DNA of 64,000 nucleotides from Erysipelotrichales bacterium (lineage in GTDB: Bacteria; Bacillota_I; Bacilli_A; Erysipelotrichales; Erysipelotrichaceae). Under the pieces are notes generated by a model. It was not told the origin of the DNA. It saw only the letters and a program-made list of their open reading frames with translations, and did no database searches. Position numbers and translations under genes: made by a program. This document shows positions 25,966-35,276 of this stretch, one piece after another. Within the stretch, counting starts at the first letter, position 1. Each line of letters opens with the position of its first letter. The stretch spans positions 64,497 to 128,496 of the forward strand of contig CAJTJP010000004.1 in the NCBI GenBank assembly GCA_910576855.1, written 5' to 3'.

Positions 25966-27834
25966 TCATTCCTTGAGATACCAATACGGACTGCCCTGTG
26001 AGCTTAACTTCCCGCTGATTGGATCGACATAGCGCACCTCAATTTCATCGCTCGGAGAATACCAAGGCCCGTCTCCTTTCGGATATAATTCATCAAAGGT
26101 CTTTTTAAAGATCGATTTCGCTTCCTCATAATAGGTTTTTTCTAAGAAGCGATTATCATCGAAGCCGGTCCATATCGCAACCGTATAGCCGGGATTAAAG
26201 CCAACGACCCAACCATCCCAATCACTGGTACCCGACTTTACTCCTACCTTGGTTTTCGGGGCACTGCCGGTCATTGTCGGATACGCTGTAGTTCGATTGC
26301 GCAGATCATAGGTTGATGTCAGCATTTGATTCAACACTAAGGTCTTATCACGATCCATCAAGCGTTTATTCTGTGTATCTACCTCAAATATCACTTCATT
26401 CTTTTCATCGCTGACTCTTTGAATAAAGCTTGCTTCACGATATAAGCCCTCTGACGCAAATGTATTATAAATATTACCGAGTTCAAACACAGACATATTC
26501 ACTGTACCGAGTGCTTCACTGGGATTCTCCTGCGACTGCTTGATTCCGAAATCAAGCAATGAATTATGAAGCGTTGCCGTACCCAGAAACAGATGGGTCT
26601 TTACCGCATAGATATTATCTGACATCGCAATTGCATTGATCATTGAAATTTCACGATACGGATAACGATTACTGTAATTATGCGGCTCATATTCACCGTT
26701 TTCAACTTGAAAGGTCGTCGGCTGTGAAATAAAGGTCGAGGAAGGAGTAAAGCCCTGACACAGCGCATTATAATACAACAGCGGCTTTATGGCACTGGCA
26801 ACCTGTCGCTTGGCATACATCGCACGGTTAAACTGTGAGATCGTATAATCCTTTCCGCCCGCTATCGCAAGCACATGCGAGGTAAACGGCTCTAAAACGA
26901 TACCTGCACACTCCAGCTCATTTTCCTTGCTCATGCTTTCATCGATGCTTTTCATCAAGGCTCTTTGTACCTTAGGGTCATAGCTTGTATACACATGAAG
27001 TGTATTGCTTTTGTCCAACAATTTTTTTTGCGCCAGCTCCTCTAATACGACAGTGATAAAATATTCATCGTTGCCGTAAACATTTTGTTCATCTTCATGC
27101 GACGCATATACGAGCACCTCAGCCTTTGCCTCTTGATATTCCTGTTCACTGATCAATTCTCTTTGTGCCAATATCGATAATATCAATTCTTGTCTGGACT
27201 TCGCATAGTCAGGATGTAAATACGGGCTGTATAACGATGGTCCGTTCGGTATTGAGATCAGCATCGCAACCTGTGCGGTATCAAGCTCCTTCAATTCCTT
27301 ATCAAAAAAGAATTTTGCGGCATTTCTTACACCGTAAACACCGTGTCCGTAATATAATGTATTCAAATACCCCTCCAGTATTTCTGCCTTGCTGTATTGC
27401 ATCTCCAAACGTGTCGCATAAAAGAATTCTTGTATTTTACGGGAAACAGTCTGTTCATTGGTAAGAAACAGGTTTTTTGCATATTGTTGGGTTATTGTAC
27501 TTCCGCCCTCTACAACACCTCCCGATAAAATATTGTTTTTTAATGCCTTTGCGATTCTTAAAGGGTCAAATCCGGCATGATAATAGAAACGCTTATCCTC
27601 TACACTGACAAATGCGTCTTGGATAAATTCGGGTATTTCATCAATGGATGTCCATTCCATGTTTTTTTTGAAATTGGATTCGTACAGAACATCACCGTTT
27701 GTATCATAAATCGTAATACTTTTTCTTGTTTCATTGATATCTAACGGATCAAGCATCGCATAGGTATAGATTGCCAGTAAAGCACTCAGGCATAGATAGA
27801 TCAATAAAAAGAGAAGCTTTTTCCAGTACCTCAC
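25966..27834 (-). CDS. Class A penicillin-binding protein (PBP1A type)
   Basis: A bifunctional peptidoglycan synthase of about 622 residues. Order: one N-terminal membrane anchor (about 8-28), GT51 glycosyltransferase (about 60-230) with SVEDKRFYYHAGFDP carrying the catalytic Glu and GGSTITQQYAKNLF, then the transpeptidase. The transpeptidase active Ser is in ASAIKP (SxxK), followed by MSDN (SxN) and KSGT. The GTG at 27834 is preferred over GTG 27843 because AAGGGG lies at the right distance. It faces the upstream genes on the opposite strand as a single-gene unit. Confidence 0.93.
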   Translation of the reverse strand: MRYWKKLLFLLIYLCLSALLAIYTYAMLDPLDINETRKSITIYDTNGDVLYESNFKKNMEWTSIDEIPEFIQDAFVSVEDKRFYYHAGFDPLRIAKALKNNILSGGVVEGGSTITQQYAKNLFLTNEQTVSRKIQEFFYATRLEMQYSKAEILEGYLNTLYYGHGVYGVRNAAKFFFDKELKELDTAQVAMLISIPNGPSLYSPYLHPDYAKSRQELILSILAQRELISEQEYQEAKAEVLVYASHEDEQNVYGNDEYFITVVLEELAQKKLLDKSNTLHVYTSYDPKVQRALMKSIDESMSKENELECAGIVLEPFTSHVLAIAGGKDYTISQFNRAMYAKRQVASAIKPLLYYNALCQGFTPSSTFISQPTTFQVENGEYEPHNYSNRYPYREISMINAIAMSDNIYAVKTHLFLGTATLHNSLLDFGIKQSQENPSEALGTVNMSVFELGNIYNTFASEGLYREASFIQRVSDEKNEVIFEVDTQNKRLMDRDKTLVLNQMLTSTYDLRNRTTAYPTMTGSAPKTKVGVKSGTSDWDGWVVGFNPGYTVAIWTGFDDNRFLEKTYYEEAKSIFKKTFDELYPKGDGPWYSPSDEIEVRYVDPISGKLSSQGSPYWYLKE

Positions 27835-27843
27835 TCTTATCAC

Positions 27844-28125
27844 CCCTTATGTGCTAGTATGCACATTCTTTTCTTGTATAAACCTGTCTTAAGCCTCTTT
27901 CATTATTTTTTGCTTGCCTATTGTTTTATCCGGTTTCTTATTTGCTTATTGATGCAGTTACCGGTAATGATAAAATATGGAAACAGTTTATTGATTGTGG
28001 CTTATTTTCATACTCTCTTTTGATTAAAAGACATGAAAATTCAACAGAAAGCATAAAATTTATGAAAGTTATACTTGCACCTCAGCAAATATCTGTTATA
28101 ATTCACCATGGTAAGTGGTGATGAG
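27844..28125. other. Divergent intergenic region, PBP and ywiB
   Basis: About 280 bases between divergent genes. The only clear element is the rightward promoter at 28075-28102. Confidence 0.5.
28075..28102 (+). promoter_or_regulatory. Promoter of the ywiB-argS-rpoE unit
   Basis: TTGCAC at 28075-28080 and TATAAT at 28097-28102, spacer 16. Transcription would start near 28109, which rules out the ATG at 28108 as the start of the next gene and favours 28126. Confidence 0.65.
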
Positions 28126-28518
28126 ATGAAAAAAAAGCTCATAGTGAAAAGAAAGCATCGTTATCAGGAGGTTCGCGATATCTTGTTTGACGGCTTCGCT
28201 GATGTGATGAAAACAAATGACGGTATAAAAATCTGTTATACGGAAGAAAATAAAGAAGCGTGTGTTGATGTTGAGGTGAAAGCCGATAAGGATCAGCTGG
28301 AGCTCAAAAGGCAGGCGGAGACAAAAAGTCATATGCTTTTTGTGTTGAATGAGAAAACACAGGGGGTTTTGTCTACTCCTTACGGAGATATTTCGATTGA
28401 GCTTTTTACGCATCGTTATATTTTTAAGGAACAGATCATTACCTTGGAGTATGATATTTATAACGATGACAGCTGTATCGGCGGTTATCGTATCATTTGG
28501 AGTATCAAGGAGGCGTAG
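28126..28518 (+). CDS. DUF1934 family protein (YwiB-like)
   Basis: A 130-residue protein predicted to form a small lipocalin-like barrel. Visible features: a basic start (MKKKLIVKRKHRYQ), a central LELKRQAETKSHMLFVLNEK, a TPYGDISIELFTH stretch and the final strands TLEYDIYNDD and GGYRIIWSI. The DUF1934 family is usually encoded just ahead of argS in Bacillota, as here. The function is unknown. The start at 28126 is chosen from the promoter position. Confidence 0.75.
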   Translation: MKKKLIVKRKHRYQEVRDILFDGFADVMKTNDGIKICYTEENKEACVDVEVKADKDQLELKRQAETKSHMLFVLNEKTQGVLSTPYGDISIELFTHRYIFKEQIITLEYDIYNDDSCIGGYRIIWSIKEA

Positions 28519-28519
28519 T

Positions 28520-30160
28520 ATGAGTGATTTAGAATATCAATTAAAGGAAGCCGTTCAGAAGGCTTTTGAGGGTGCTTTTGAACAGAGTATATCACTTGAT
28601 GATATTGTGATTGAGATTCCTAAGGATAAGGCACACGGTGATTATGCGACTAACATCGCTATGAAATCGGCAAGAGTGTTGAAAAAAAGTCCTCGTGATA
28701 TTGCGACTGCTTTGATTGCGCATATGAGCGATGAGGTGATATCGCATTGTGAGCTTGCAGGGCCCGGTTTTATCAATTTCACGATGAAGCAGACTGCATT
28801 AAGCAATGTGATCGATACAGTGCTTTCCTTGGGTGATGAATACGGCAGGAATGACAGCGGTCAGGGCATGAAAATCAATGTGGAGTATGTGTCGGCGAAT
28901 CCGACCGGTGATCTGCATTTGGGGCATGCGCGAGGCGCTGCCTGGGGCGACAGTGTTACAAGAATGATGAAGGCAAGCGGTTATGAGGTATGTCGTGAGT
29001 ATTATGTGAATGATGCCGGCAATCAGATTCATGCGTTGGCTTTGTCACTGGCAGCTCGCTATGCACAGTTTTTCAATGTGGATAAGGAAATGCCGAAGGA
29101 CGGCTACTACGGCAAGGATGTCATTGCGATTGCGAAGCAGATTGCCGAGGAGAAAAAGGACAGCTTGTTGAATGAGCCTGAGGATATTGCGTATGCGTAT
29201 TTCCGCAAGGAGGGCATGAAGCAGGAGCTGGCTAAACTGCAGCGGGATTTAGATTTGTTTCGTGTGCATTTCGATGTGTGGTCGAGTGAGCAGCAGCTCC
29301 ATGACAGCGGTCAGGTTGAAAGAGTCTTGAATCGTCTCAGTGAGCTTGGTGTAACGTATGAGCAGGAGGATGCGCTTTGGTTTGCATCGTCAAGATACGG
29401 TGACGATAAGGACCGTGTATTGCGTAAAAGTGACGGCTCCTATACATATCTGGTGCCTGATATTGCATACCATATAACGAAGTTCGAGCGCGGCTTTGAT
29501 AAGCTGGTGAATTTATGGGGCGCAGACCATCACGGGTATATTCCGCGTATGAAGGCTGCGATGTCAGCATTGGGTAAGGATGCCGATCAACTTGAGGTCG
29601 ATATCATTCAAATGGTTCGCCTTGTTGAGAACAAGGAAGAAATCAAAATGAGCAAGCGTACCGGTAATGCGGTCACAGTGCGTGAGCTTTGCGAAGAGGT
29701 CGGTGTTGACGCTGTTCGTTATTTCTTTGTTCAGCGTGCATTGGACACGCATTTGGATTTTGATTTGGCGTTAGCTCGTAAGCAAAGCAATGATAATCCC
29801 GTGTATTATGCTCAGTACGCTCATGCGCGTATTTGTTCCATTTTGAAGCAGGCCGATGGCTTTTTGAGCTGTGACAGCTATGAGCTGTTGAATGATGAAA
29901 AAGAGGTTCAGCTTTTGAAGTATATCAATGAATTCCCTGCCGTTGTCGCTGATGCGGCAAGAAATCGTGCGCCTAATAAGGTCTGCAACTACATTCAGAA
30001 GCTTGCGGCCTATTTCCACAGCTTCTATAATGCCTGTAAAGTCATTGATCCTAACAATGCAGCGCTCAGTTCTCAGCGCTTGGCTTTATTGAAGGCAACA
30101 AAAATCACTTTAAAAAATGCTTTATCCCTGATCGGTGTTGAAGCAGCGGATAAAATGTAG
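28520..30160 (+). CDS. argS: Arginyl-tRNA synthetase
   Basis: A 546-residue class I synthetase. The N-terminal additional domain (about 1-110) is followed by VSANPTGDLHLGHARGA with the HIGH-type motif (LGHA). Further on come the insertion and editing-free core, VWGADHH as LWGADHHGYIPRM, and the KMSKS-type loop KMSKRTGNAVTV. The DALR anticodon domain ends the protein (NPVYYAQYAHARICSIL). ATG 28520 has AAGGAGG. rpoE follows after 12 bases. Confidence 0.97.
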   Translation: MSDLEYQLKEAVQKAFEGAFEQSISLDDIVIEIPKDKAHGDYATNIAMKSARVLKKSPRDIATALIAHMSDEVISHCELAGPGFINFTMKQTALSNVIDTVLSLGDEYGRNDSGQGMKINVEYVSANPTGDLHLGHARGAAWGDSVTRMMKASGYEVCREYYVNDAGNQIHALALSLAARYAQFFNVDKEMPKDGYYGKDVIAIAKQIAEEKKDSLLNEPEDIAYAYFRKEGMKQELAKLQRDLDLFRVHFDVWSSEQQLHDSGQVERVLNRLSELGVTYEQEDALWFASSRYGDDKDRVLRKSDGSYTYLVPDIAYHITKFERGFDKLVNLWGADHHGYIPRMKAAMSALGKDADQLEVDIIQMVRLVENKEEIKMSKRTGNAVTVRELCEEVGVDAVRYFFVQRALDTHLDFDLALARKQSNDNPVYYAQYAHARICSILKQADGFLSCDSYELLNDEKEVQLLKYINEFPAVVADAARNRAPNKVCNYIQKLAAYFHSFYNACKVIDPNNAALSSQRLALLKATKITLKNALSLIGVEAADKM

Positions 30161-30172
30161 GAGGATTATATC

Positions 30173-30505
30173 ATGAGTACAAAATCTATGATTAATATCG
30201 CATATGAATTAATGGTTAAGAAACGCAAGCCGGTTACTTTTTTGAAGCTTTGGGAGGATGTAGCTACGATGATGGGCTTCAATGAGCAGCAGGAAGAGGA
30301 CAATATCGCACAGTTCTATAATGATGTTTCGCTTGATGAGCGTTTTGTGTGCATCGGTGAGAATAAGTGGGATCTGCGTTCTCGCCATACGTTTGTTGAA
30401 TCTGTCATCGATACTGATGAATTGATTATCGAGGAGGGTGACGAGGACGGCGTTTATGTTGAGGAAGAACCGATCAAGGACGTCGTGATCGATGATTATA
30501 ATTAA
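30173..30505 (+). CDS. rpoE: RNA polymerase delta subunit
   Basis: A 110-residue delta factor, a Bacillota-specific RNA polymerase subunit that speeds up enzyme recycling. The folded N-terminal HARE-HTH domain (about 1-80, MINIAYELMVKKRKPVTFLK to KWDLRSRHTF) is followed by a short acidic tail (IIEEGDEDGVYVEEEP). The acidic tail is shorter than in Bacillus. AGGAGG precedes the ATG, and a strong terminator follows. Confidence 0.93.
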   Translation: MSTKSMINIAYELMVKKRKPVTFLKLWEDVATMMGFNEQQEEDNIAQFYNDVSLDERFVCIGENKWDLRSRHTFVESVIDTDELIIEEGDEDGVYVEEEPIKDVVIDDYN

Positions 30506-30530
30506 CGGGAGCGATCGATTGGATTAAGTT

Positions 30531-30573
30531 AAACAGCGGTGAGGGCCGAATGTGGGCTGTCGCTGTTTTTTTT
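30531..30573 (+). terminator. Terminator after rpoE
   Basis: ACAGCG pairs with CGCTGT outside an inner GGGCC/GGGCT-containing stem region, followed by eight T. Confidence 0.75.
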
Positions 30574-30639
30574 ATGGATAAAGATTGAGCTATGGGGAAT
30601 GAATGGGGTAATCATGAGTAAGATAATCAGAAGCGGAAT

Positions 30640-31362
30640 ATTGAGGAAAATAGTCTTTTCTCTGCACAAAAAATATTAAAAGCATTATATGATAACTATT
30701 TAGCTGATATGGATTTATATCAGGCAAGCAGAGAAGCCGTATTACGTTCTCGAGCATTATTTTCCAACATTTATCAACAACTGAATAAAGAATCTAAGAA
30801 TTTTTCACCGAGCTTTTTAGAGGCCAACCGTAAAACCAGAGATTTTGAAACTTCTGTTCATTGGCTTACGACTGCCCATATCATTCATCAAGCGTTTCAG
30901 CTGAAGGAGCATATTACGCTGCCGCTTATATCCGACAATTCAAATCATTTTCGTTTATTCTTGGCAGATATCGGTATGTTTTCTTATCAAAGCGGAATCA
31001 ATGCGGCATCTTTTATCGCTAATGATAGGGAGAATACGTTATCCGGTATTTTTTATGAAAACTTTGTCGCTAACGAGCTGTGCGCAAAGGGACTGAAGCT
31101 TTTTTACTGGCGCGGAAAAGCTTCTGCGGAGCTTGAGTTTATTATTGAGTCTGATAATAAGCTTTATCCGATTGATGTAAAAAAGGGCAGAGGAACCTTG
31201 AATTCATTGTCTAAATTTTCTCTTCATAATAAATATGAGGCGGCAATCAAGGTATCAAACGGTAATTACGGCTATCACGTTGAACAAAGGCTGTTTACGC
31301 TTCCGTTTTATTTCATTTCGTTTGCGGCTGAGGACCTTGCGAAGGGAACACTACGGCTCTAA
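30640..31362 (+). pseudogene. C-terminal remnant of an AAA ATPase with DUF4143
   Basis: The frame gives SLFSAQKILKALYDNYLADM and then a DUF4143 region: LNKESKNFSPSFLEANRKTR, DFETSVHWLTTAHIIHQAF, LFLADIGMFS, FYENFVANELCAKG, LFYWRGKASAELEFII and YPIDVKKGRG. The last two are the PD-(D/E)xK-like end of these archaeal-type ATPase proteins. The N-terminal half with the Walker A and B motifs, about 180 residues, is missing, and there is no ribosome site. ATG 30709 is only the first internal Met. A decayed accessory gene. Confidence 0.75.
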
Positions 31363-31439
31363 AGAGCTTTTTGATTCCTATTTTCAGCTTTTTCGTTATG
31401 TTGATCGGATATTCATTTCAGGGATTCTATTTCCTATAT

Positions 31440-31471
31440 AAAAAAAGTGAAAACTAAATGAATCTTCACTC
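31440..31471 (-). terminator. Terminator of the XRE membrane regulator gene
   Basis: Read on the minus strand, AGTGAA pairs with TTCACT and seven T follow. Confidence 0.6.
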
Positions 31472-31495
31472 TTGATGTACGGCTGAGTGTATAAA

Positions 31496-32479
31496 TCAGC
31501 CTTTTCTTTTATTACGCAATTCATTTATCATCGTTATGATCGGATAGATAAGTCCTCCGATCACCCATATGATCCAGCTGAATTGCCAGTTGTTTGTCAT
31601 GAAGCTGTAGCTTAAATAAATCGCCGTTATAATCAGCCAATAAATAGTTGAAATTACCGATACAAAAGCCTGATTCTCCTTTTTCTTTTTCGAGTAATCA
31701 CCCTCCTGCAGCAACTTTTCATATCCTGCCCATATAATTCCGTTGCTGACAAAGAAAATAACTCCGATACCTGCAATCACAAAAGAAACTGAAAGCATAT
31801 AGATCATCAGCATATCATTATTTTCATCAATGATCGCGCCGATGAAAAGCGGAATCAATGCCATGATAGAAAGAACAGTACCGATGATGTTTTTTCTTGT
31901 ATAAGTGATGCGATATTGTGCTTTTTGTTTTTTTAACATTTCAATAACACCGTAATCCATATCGAACACTTCTTTTTGTAAATATTCAAATTCAGCATTT
32001 TTTCGCTCACATGACATAAATATCACTACTGCAAGCGAAACAATAATAAGTAAAACGATCATTCCGATTCCGCCGGCAGCATTCTCACTGAAATCATAGG
32101 AATCTTGTTGGCTGAATCCGCCTAATATAAACAGACAGATCGGTGACAATATACACAGAAATACGGCCAAGGCCTTTATTTTCGCTGTATCAGCTGTCAT
32201 TGTTAAAAAACTCTTTACCTCATCCATAGACACATGTCGTAATAAAGACACTTTTTCAAGGACGATTCCGTCATCGGTTTCAATTTCATCCTTCACTAAA
32301 TAATCCATACTTACACCAAACAGTCTGGATAGCCTCAGCATTTTTTCAATATCGGGAATTGCCTGTGCACCTTCCCACTTTGATACGGATTGTCTTGTGA
32401 CATCCATTTGTTCGGCCAATTCCTCTTGAGACCAGCCGGCTTTTTTACGAAGCTGTATCAGCTTATCAGCAAATATCAT
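31496..32479 (-). CDS. XRE-type HTH regulator with membrane domain
   Basis: A 327-residue protein: an N-terminal HTH_3 domain (about 5-60, LRKKAGWSQEELAEQMDVTR and VSKWEGAQAIPDIEKMLRLS), a cytoplasmic linker, and a membrane part. The membrane part has two helices near residues 105-160 and four more between 200 and 320. This layout is common in Bacillota regulators that sense membrane or peptide stress and control neighbouring transporters, but no transporter is adjacent. The start is ATG 32479 behind GGGAGG. Confidence 0.85.
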   Translation of the reverse strand: MIFADKLIQLRKKAGWSQEELAEQMDVTRQSVSKWEGAQAIPDIEKMLRLSRLFGVSMDYLVKDEIETDDGIVLEKVSLLRHVSMDEVKSFLTMTADTAKIKALAVFLCILSPICLFILGGFSQQDSYDFSENAAGGIGMIVLLIIVSLAVVIFMSCERKNAEFEYLQKEVFDMDYGVIEMLKKQKAQYRITYTRKNIIGTVLSIMALIPLFIGAIIDENNDMLMIYMLSVSFVIAGIGVIFFVSNGIIWAGYEKLLQEGDYSKKKKENQAFVSVISTIYWLIITAIYLSYSFMTNNWQFSWIIWVIGGLIYPIITMINELRNKRKG

Positions 32480-32933
32480 ATTTTATCCTCCCGGTTTATC
32501 ATTCCACAAAGATTTTATCACTATATCCAAGCAAATACTACCAATTCTGTCCATTCAATCTGTCAACCCGTGGTTGCGTCAACCGTAATTCAGGTTATTT
32601 TCATCAGAAAACTGCTTCGACAACGCTTCTAATTCAGTTTTATGGGGAATAGATCGTATTATCCAATCGTACCTTATTGCCTTTTTTAAATCAATCAGCT
32701 TTAGTATCCTTAATCACCTCATAAGCTCGATATGATCTTTCGATTTTGCGCTTATACGAAAAATACGCTCATTTAAACAACATAATTTTATATACATTGT
32801 GTGCATTTTCATAACGCTGACGTACTATTTTATAAAAAAACTTTAATCGGTAAACAAGCATCTTTTAAATCGCTTCTAAGAATACCGCTTCTTACCTCGG
32901 ATACATAAATATCTCGGCAGTGAGCGTTTCTGC
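32480..32933. other. Intergenic region before the aro operon leader
   Basis: About 450 AT-rich bases without a credible gene. It presumably contains the leftward promoter of the XRE gene. No conserved element is recognised. Confidence 0.5.
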
Positions 32934-32962
32934 TTGCCAAACAAGCCGTTTTGTATTAGAAT
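32934..32962 (+). promoter_or_regulatory. Promoter of the aro operon
   Basis: TTGCCA at 32934-32939 and TAGAAT at 32957-32962 with a 17-base spacer. Start of transcription near 32969, immediately ahead of the leader peptide's ribosome site. Confidence 0.7.
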
Positions 32963-32985
32963 ATTGGCAAACGGAGGCATAAGAC

Positions 32986-33021
32986 ATGCGTAAAAATGCT
33001 TATTTTTATTATTATGAATAG
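32986..33021 (+). CDS. Aromatic attenuation leader peptide MRKNAYFYYYE
   Basis: ATG 32986 stands eight bases after GGAGG (32973-32977) and opens an 11-codon frame ending in TAG 33019. The peptide MRKNAYFYYYE has four Tyr and one Phe in five consecutive codons (TAT TTT TAT TAT TAT). The genes downstream make tyrosine. Low charged tRNA-Tyr or tRNA-Phe would stall the ribosome in this run. The bases around the start codon (CATGCGTA, 32985-32992) can pair with TACGCATG at 33043-33050, so ribosome position would change the leader fold. This is the standard logic of ribosome-mediated attenuation; the assignment rests on sequence alone. Confidence 0.82.
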   Translation: MRKNAYFYYYE

Positions 33022-33077
33022 TTCCTGTTAGTAAACCGGCTATACGCATGGACTTTTTTGCTTCTAATAGGACAAAC

Positions 33078-33111
33078 AAAAGCATCGTACCGATTCAAAC
33101 GATGCTTTTTT
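33078..33111 (+). terminator. Attenuator terminator upstream of aroB
   Basis: AAAAGCATCGT (33078-33088) and ACGATGCTTTT (33099-33109) form an 11-bp perfect stem with a 10-base loop, ending in a T run. It lies between the leader peptide and aroB. TGCTT at 33059-33063 can pair with AAGCA at 33080-33084, a short candidate antiterminator. Confidence 0.85.
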
Positions 33112-33146
33112 CTTAAAACAGTGATGAAACAACAGGAGGAAACAGG

Positions 33147-34157
33147 ATGAAATTACATATGAATCTTGGTGAACACAGCTATGATATCATCTTAGAGCGC
33201 GGATGTCTTGCGAAGCTCAACGAATACGCCGATCTTTCGCATAAAGCGATGATCATCAGTGATGATAATGTTCCGCAGAAATATATTGATACGATTGCGG
33301 CGCAATGCAGGGAGCACGTTGTCCATATCGTAACGCATGGGGAACAAGCGAAGTCGATGGCTTCCTTTCAGGAAATCTGTGCTGATTTATTGGAGCATCA
33401 GTTTTCACGCAAGGATTTGATTATTGCGGTAGGCGGCGGTGTCGTCGGCGATTTAGCGGGATTCGCGGCAGCCTCTTATATGCGTGGAATCGGTTTCATA
33501 CAGGTGCCTACCACCACTCTTTCGCAAATCGATTCATCAATCGGAGGAAAGGTCGCAATCAATTTTAACGGGGTGAAAAATGTGATAGGTGCATTTTATC
33601 AACCAACGCTTGTTTTAGCCGATCCTGAAACATTGAACACACTAACGACGAGACATTATATCAACGGACTCGTTGAAGCATTGAAGGCAGGCTTGATTTA
33701 TGATAAAACCTTATTAGAGCTGTTTGAAACGGGAGACATTGAAAATCACATTGATGAAATTATCGCAAAAGCATTAATGGTAAAAAAAGCCGTAGTTGAA
33801 CAGGACGAAAAGGAACAGGGACTGCGTAAGATATTGAATTTCGGTCATACGATCGGACATGCGATAGAGGCGGATAATCATCTGCATGACCTCTATCACG
33901 GGGAATGTGTAGCGTTGGGAATGCCGTATTTTATCGGTGATACGCTGTTAAAGGAACGTACCCGATCGATTTGTCAAAAACTCGGCTTGCCGATGAAAGT
34001 CGAAACAAATCATAAGGCTTGGATCGATCTGATGAAAAATGATAAAAAAGCCGATCATGATACGATTGATACGGTTTGGGTCAATGAGGCGGGACTTGCG
34101 GAAATCAAACAAATGAGCTTAAAGGAAATTGCAGCTCTGTTGGAGGCATCAAAATGA
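33147..34157 (+). CDS. aroB: 3-dehydroquinate synthase
   Basis: A 336-residue enzyme making 3-dehydroquinate from DAHP with NAD and a divalent metal. NAD-binding AVGGGVVGDLAGFAAASYMRG is followed by QVPTTTLSQIDSSIGGK. Metal ligands are in GLVEALKAG (Glu), FGHTIGHAIE (His) and YHGECVALGM (His). CAGGAGG precedes ATG 33147. It is first in the aro operon, whose order is aroB, aroC, DAHP synthase, aroA, tyrA, all coupled or nearly so. Confidence 0.96.
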   Translation: MKLHMNLGEHSYDIILERGCLAKLNEYADLSHKAMIISDDNVPQKYIDTIAAQCREHVVHIVTHGEQAKSMASFQEICADLLEHQFSRKDLIIAVGGGVVGDLAGFAAASYMRGIGFIQVPTTTLSQIDSSIGGKVAINFNGVKNVIGAFYQPTLVLADPETLNTLTTRHYINGLVEALKAGLIYDKTLLELFETGDIENHIDEIIAKALMVKKAVVEQDEKEQGLRKILNFGHTIGHAIEADNHLHDLYHGECVALGMPYFIGDTLLKERTRSICQKLGLPMKVETNHKAWIDLMKNDKKADHDTIDTVWVNEAGLAEIKQMSLKEIAALLEASK

Positions 34158-35272
34158 AAAATACGATCGGAAGGCATATCAGCTGTACTATATTCGGAGA
34201 AAGCCACGGCAGCGCAATCGGCGTTACGTTAGACGGACTCCCGGCAGGAATTTCGATTGACGAGCAGTTCATTGCGGCACAGGGGGAGAAGCGCAAGGCA
34301 AAGGGAAGAATTTCCACACAGCGTCATGAGGCGGATATCCCGCATATTATCAGCGGTGTATTTGAGGGCTATACAACCGGAACACCGCTTACGATCTTAA
34401 TTCAAAACAGCGATCAGCACTCTGCCGATTATGAGAAAACGAAAAATCGTCTGCGCCCGTCGCATGCGGATTATACGGCCGATGTGAAGTATCTCGGTTA
34501 TCAGGATTATCGCGGCGGCGGCCATTTCAGCGGCAGAATCACCGCACCGTTGGTTGCGGCAGGTGCGATAGCGATACAGATTCTTGCCGATATGGGAATT
34601 TATATCGGAAGTCATATTATGAAATGTCACGGTGTCAGCGATGATGCCTTCGCTTCCGATATCGATTTATTGAACAAGCAGGTAGCGAAGCTGCAGACTG
34701 CTGCATTCCCTGTTATTAATGAAAATGCTCAAAGGGAAATGACGGCGGAAATTGAACAGGCAGCTGCCAACGGAGACAGCGTCGGCGGTATTATCGAAAG
34801 TGCCGTTATCAACTTGCCGGCAGGAATCGGAGAGCCCTTCTTTGATTCACTGGAAAGCATTATCGCGCATTACTTATACAGCATCCCGGCAGTAAAGGGC
34901 GTTGCCTTCGGCTTGGGCTTTGGCTTCAGCGATTATACCGGCAGTGAGGTCAATGATGCACTTGCATATAAAGACGGTGTCGTAATCACTAAAACAAACA
35001 ACAACGGCGGTATTAACGGCGGTATCTCAAACGGTATGCCGATCGTGATTCAAACCTGTGTGAAGCCAACTCCTTCTATATATAAGGAACAGGATACGAT
35101 CAATAAACAGACGAAGCAGACTGAAAAGCTGATCATCAGCGGCCGTCATGATCCGGCAATCATTCATCGTGCCTGTGTGGTCGTTGACAGTGTGTTGGCA
35201 TTGGCCGTTTTGGATTGTTATATGGAACGATGTGCTTCCTTAGCACTGCAGAATCATAGAAAAGAGGACTGA
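34154..35272 (+). CDS. aroC: Chorismate synthase
   Basis: A 372-residue FMN-dependent enzyme converting EPSP to chorismate. Signatures: FGESHGSAIGVTLDGLPAG near the N terminus, RPSHADYTAD, YRGGGHFSGRITAPLVAAG in the middle and GGINGGISNGMPIV later. It overlaps aroB by four bases (ATGA). Confidence 0.96.
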   Translation: MKNTIGRHISCTIFGESHGSAIGVTLDGLPAGISIDEQFIAAQGEKRKAKGRISTQRHEADIPHIISGVFEGYTTGTPLTILIQNSDQHSADYEKTKNRLRPSHADYTADVKYLGYQDYRGGGHFSGRITAPLVAAGAIAIQILADMGIYIGSHIMKCHGVSDDAFASDIDLLNKQVAKLQTAAFPVINENAQREMTAEIEQAAANGDSVGGIIESAVINLPAGIGEPFFDSLESIIAHYLYSIPAVKGVAFGLGFGFSDYTGSEVNDALAYKDGVVITKTNNNGGINGGISNGMPIVIQTCVKPTPSIYKEQDTINKQTKQTEKLIISGRHDPAIIHRACVVVDSVLALAVLDCYMERCASLALQNHRKED

Positions 35273-35276
35273 TAGT

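Noticed and set aside
32969..33146. T-box riboswitch in the aro leader
   Set aside because: No TGGNACCGCG-type antiterminator sequence and no AGTA/GNTG stem I landmarks.
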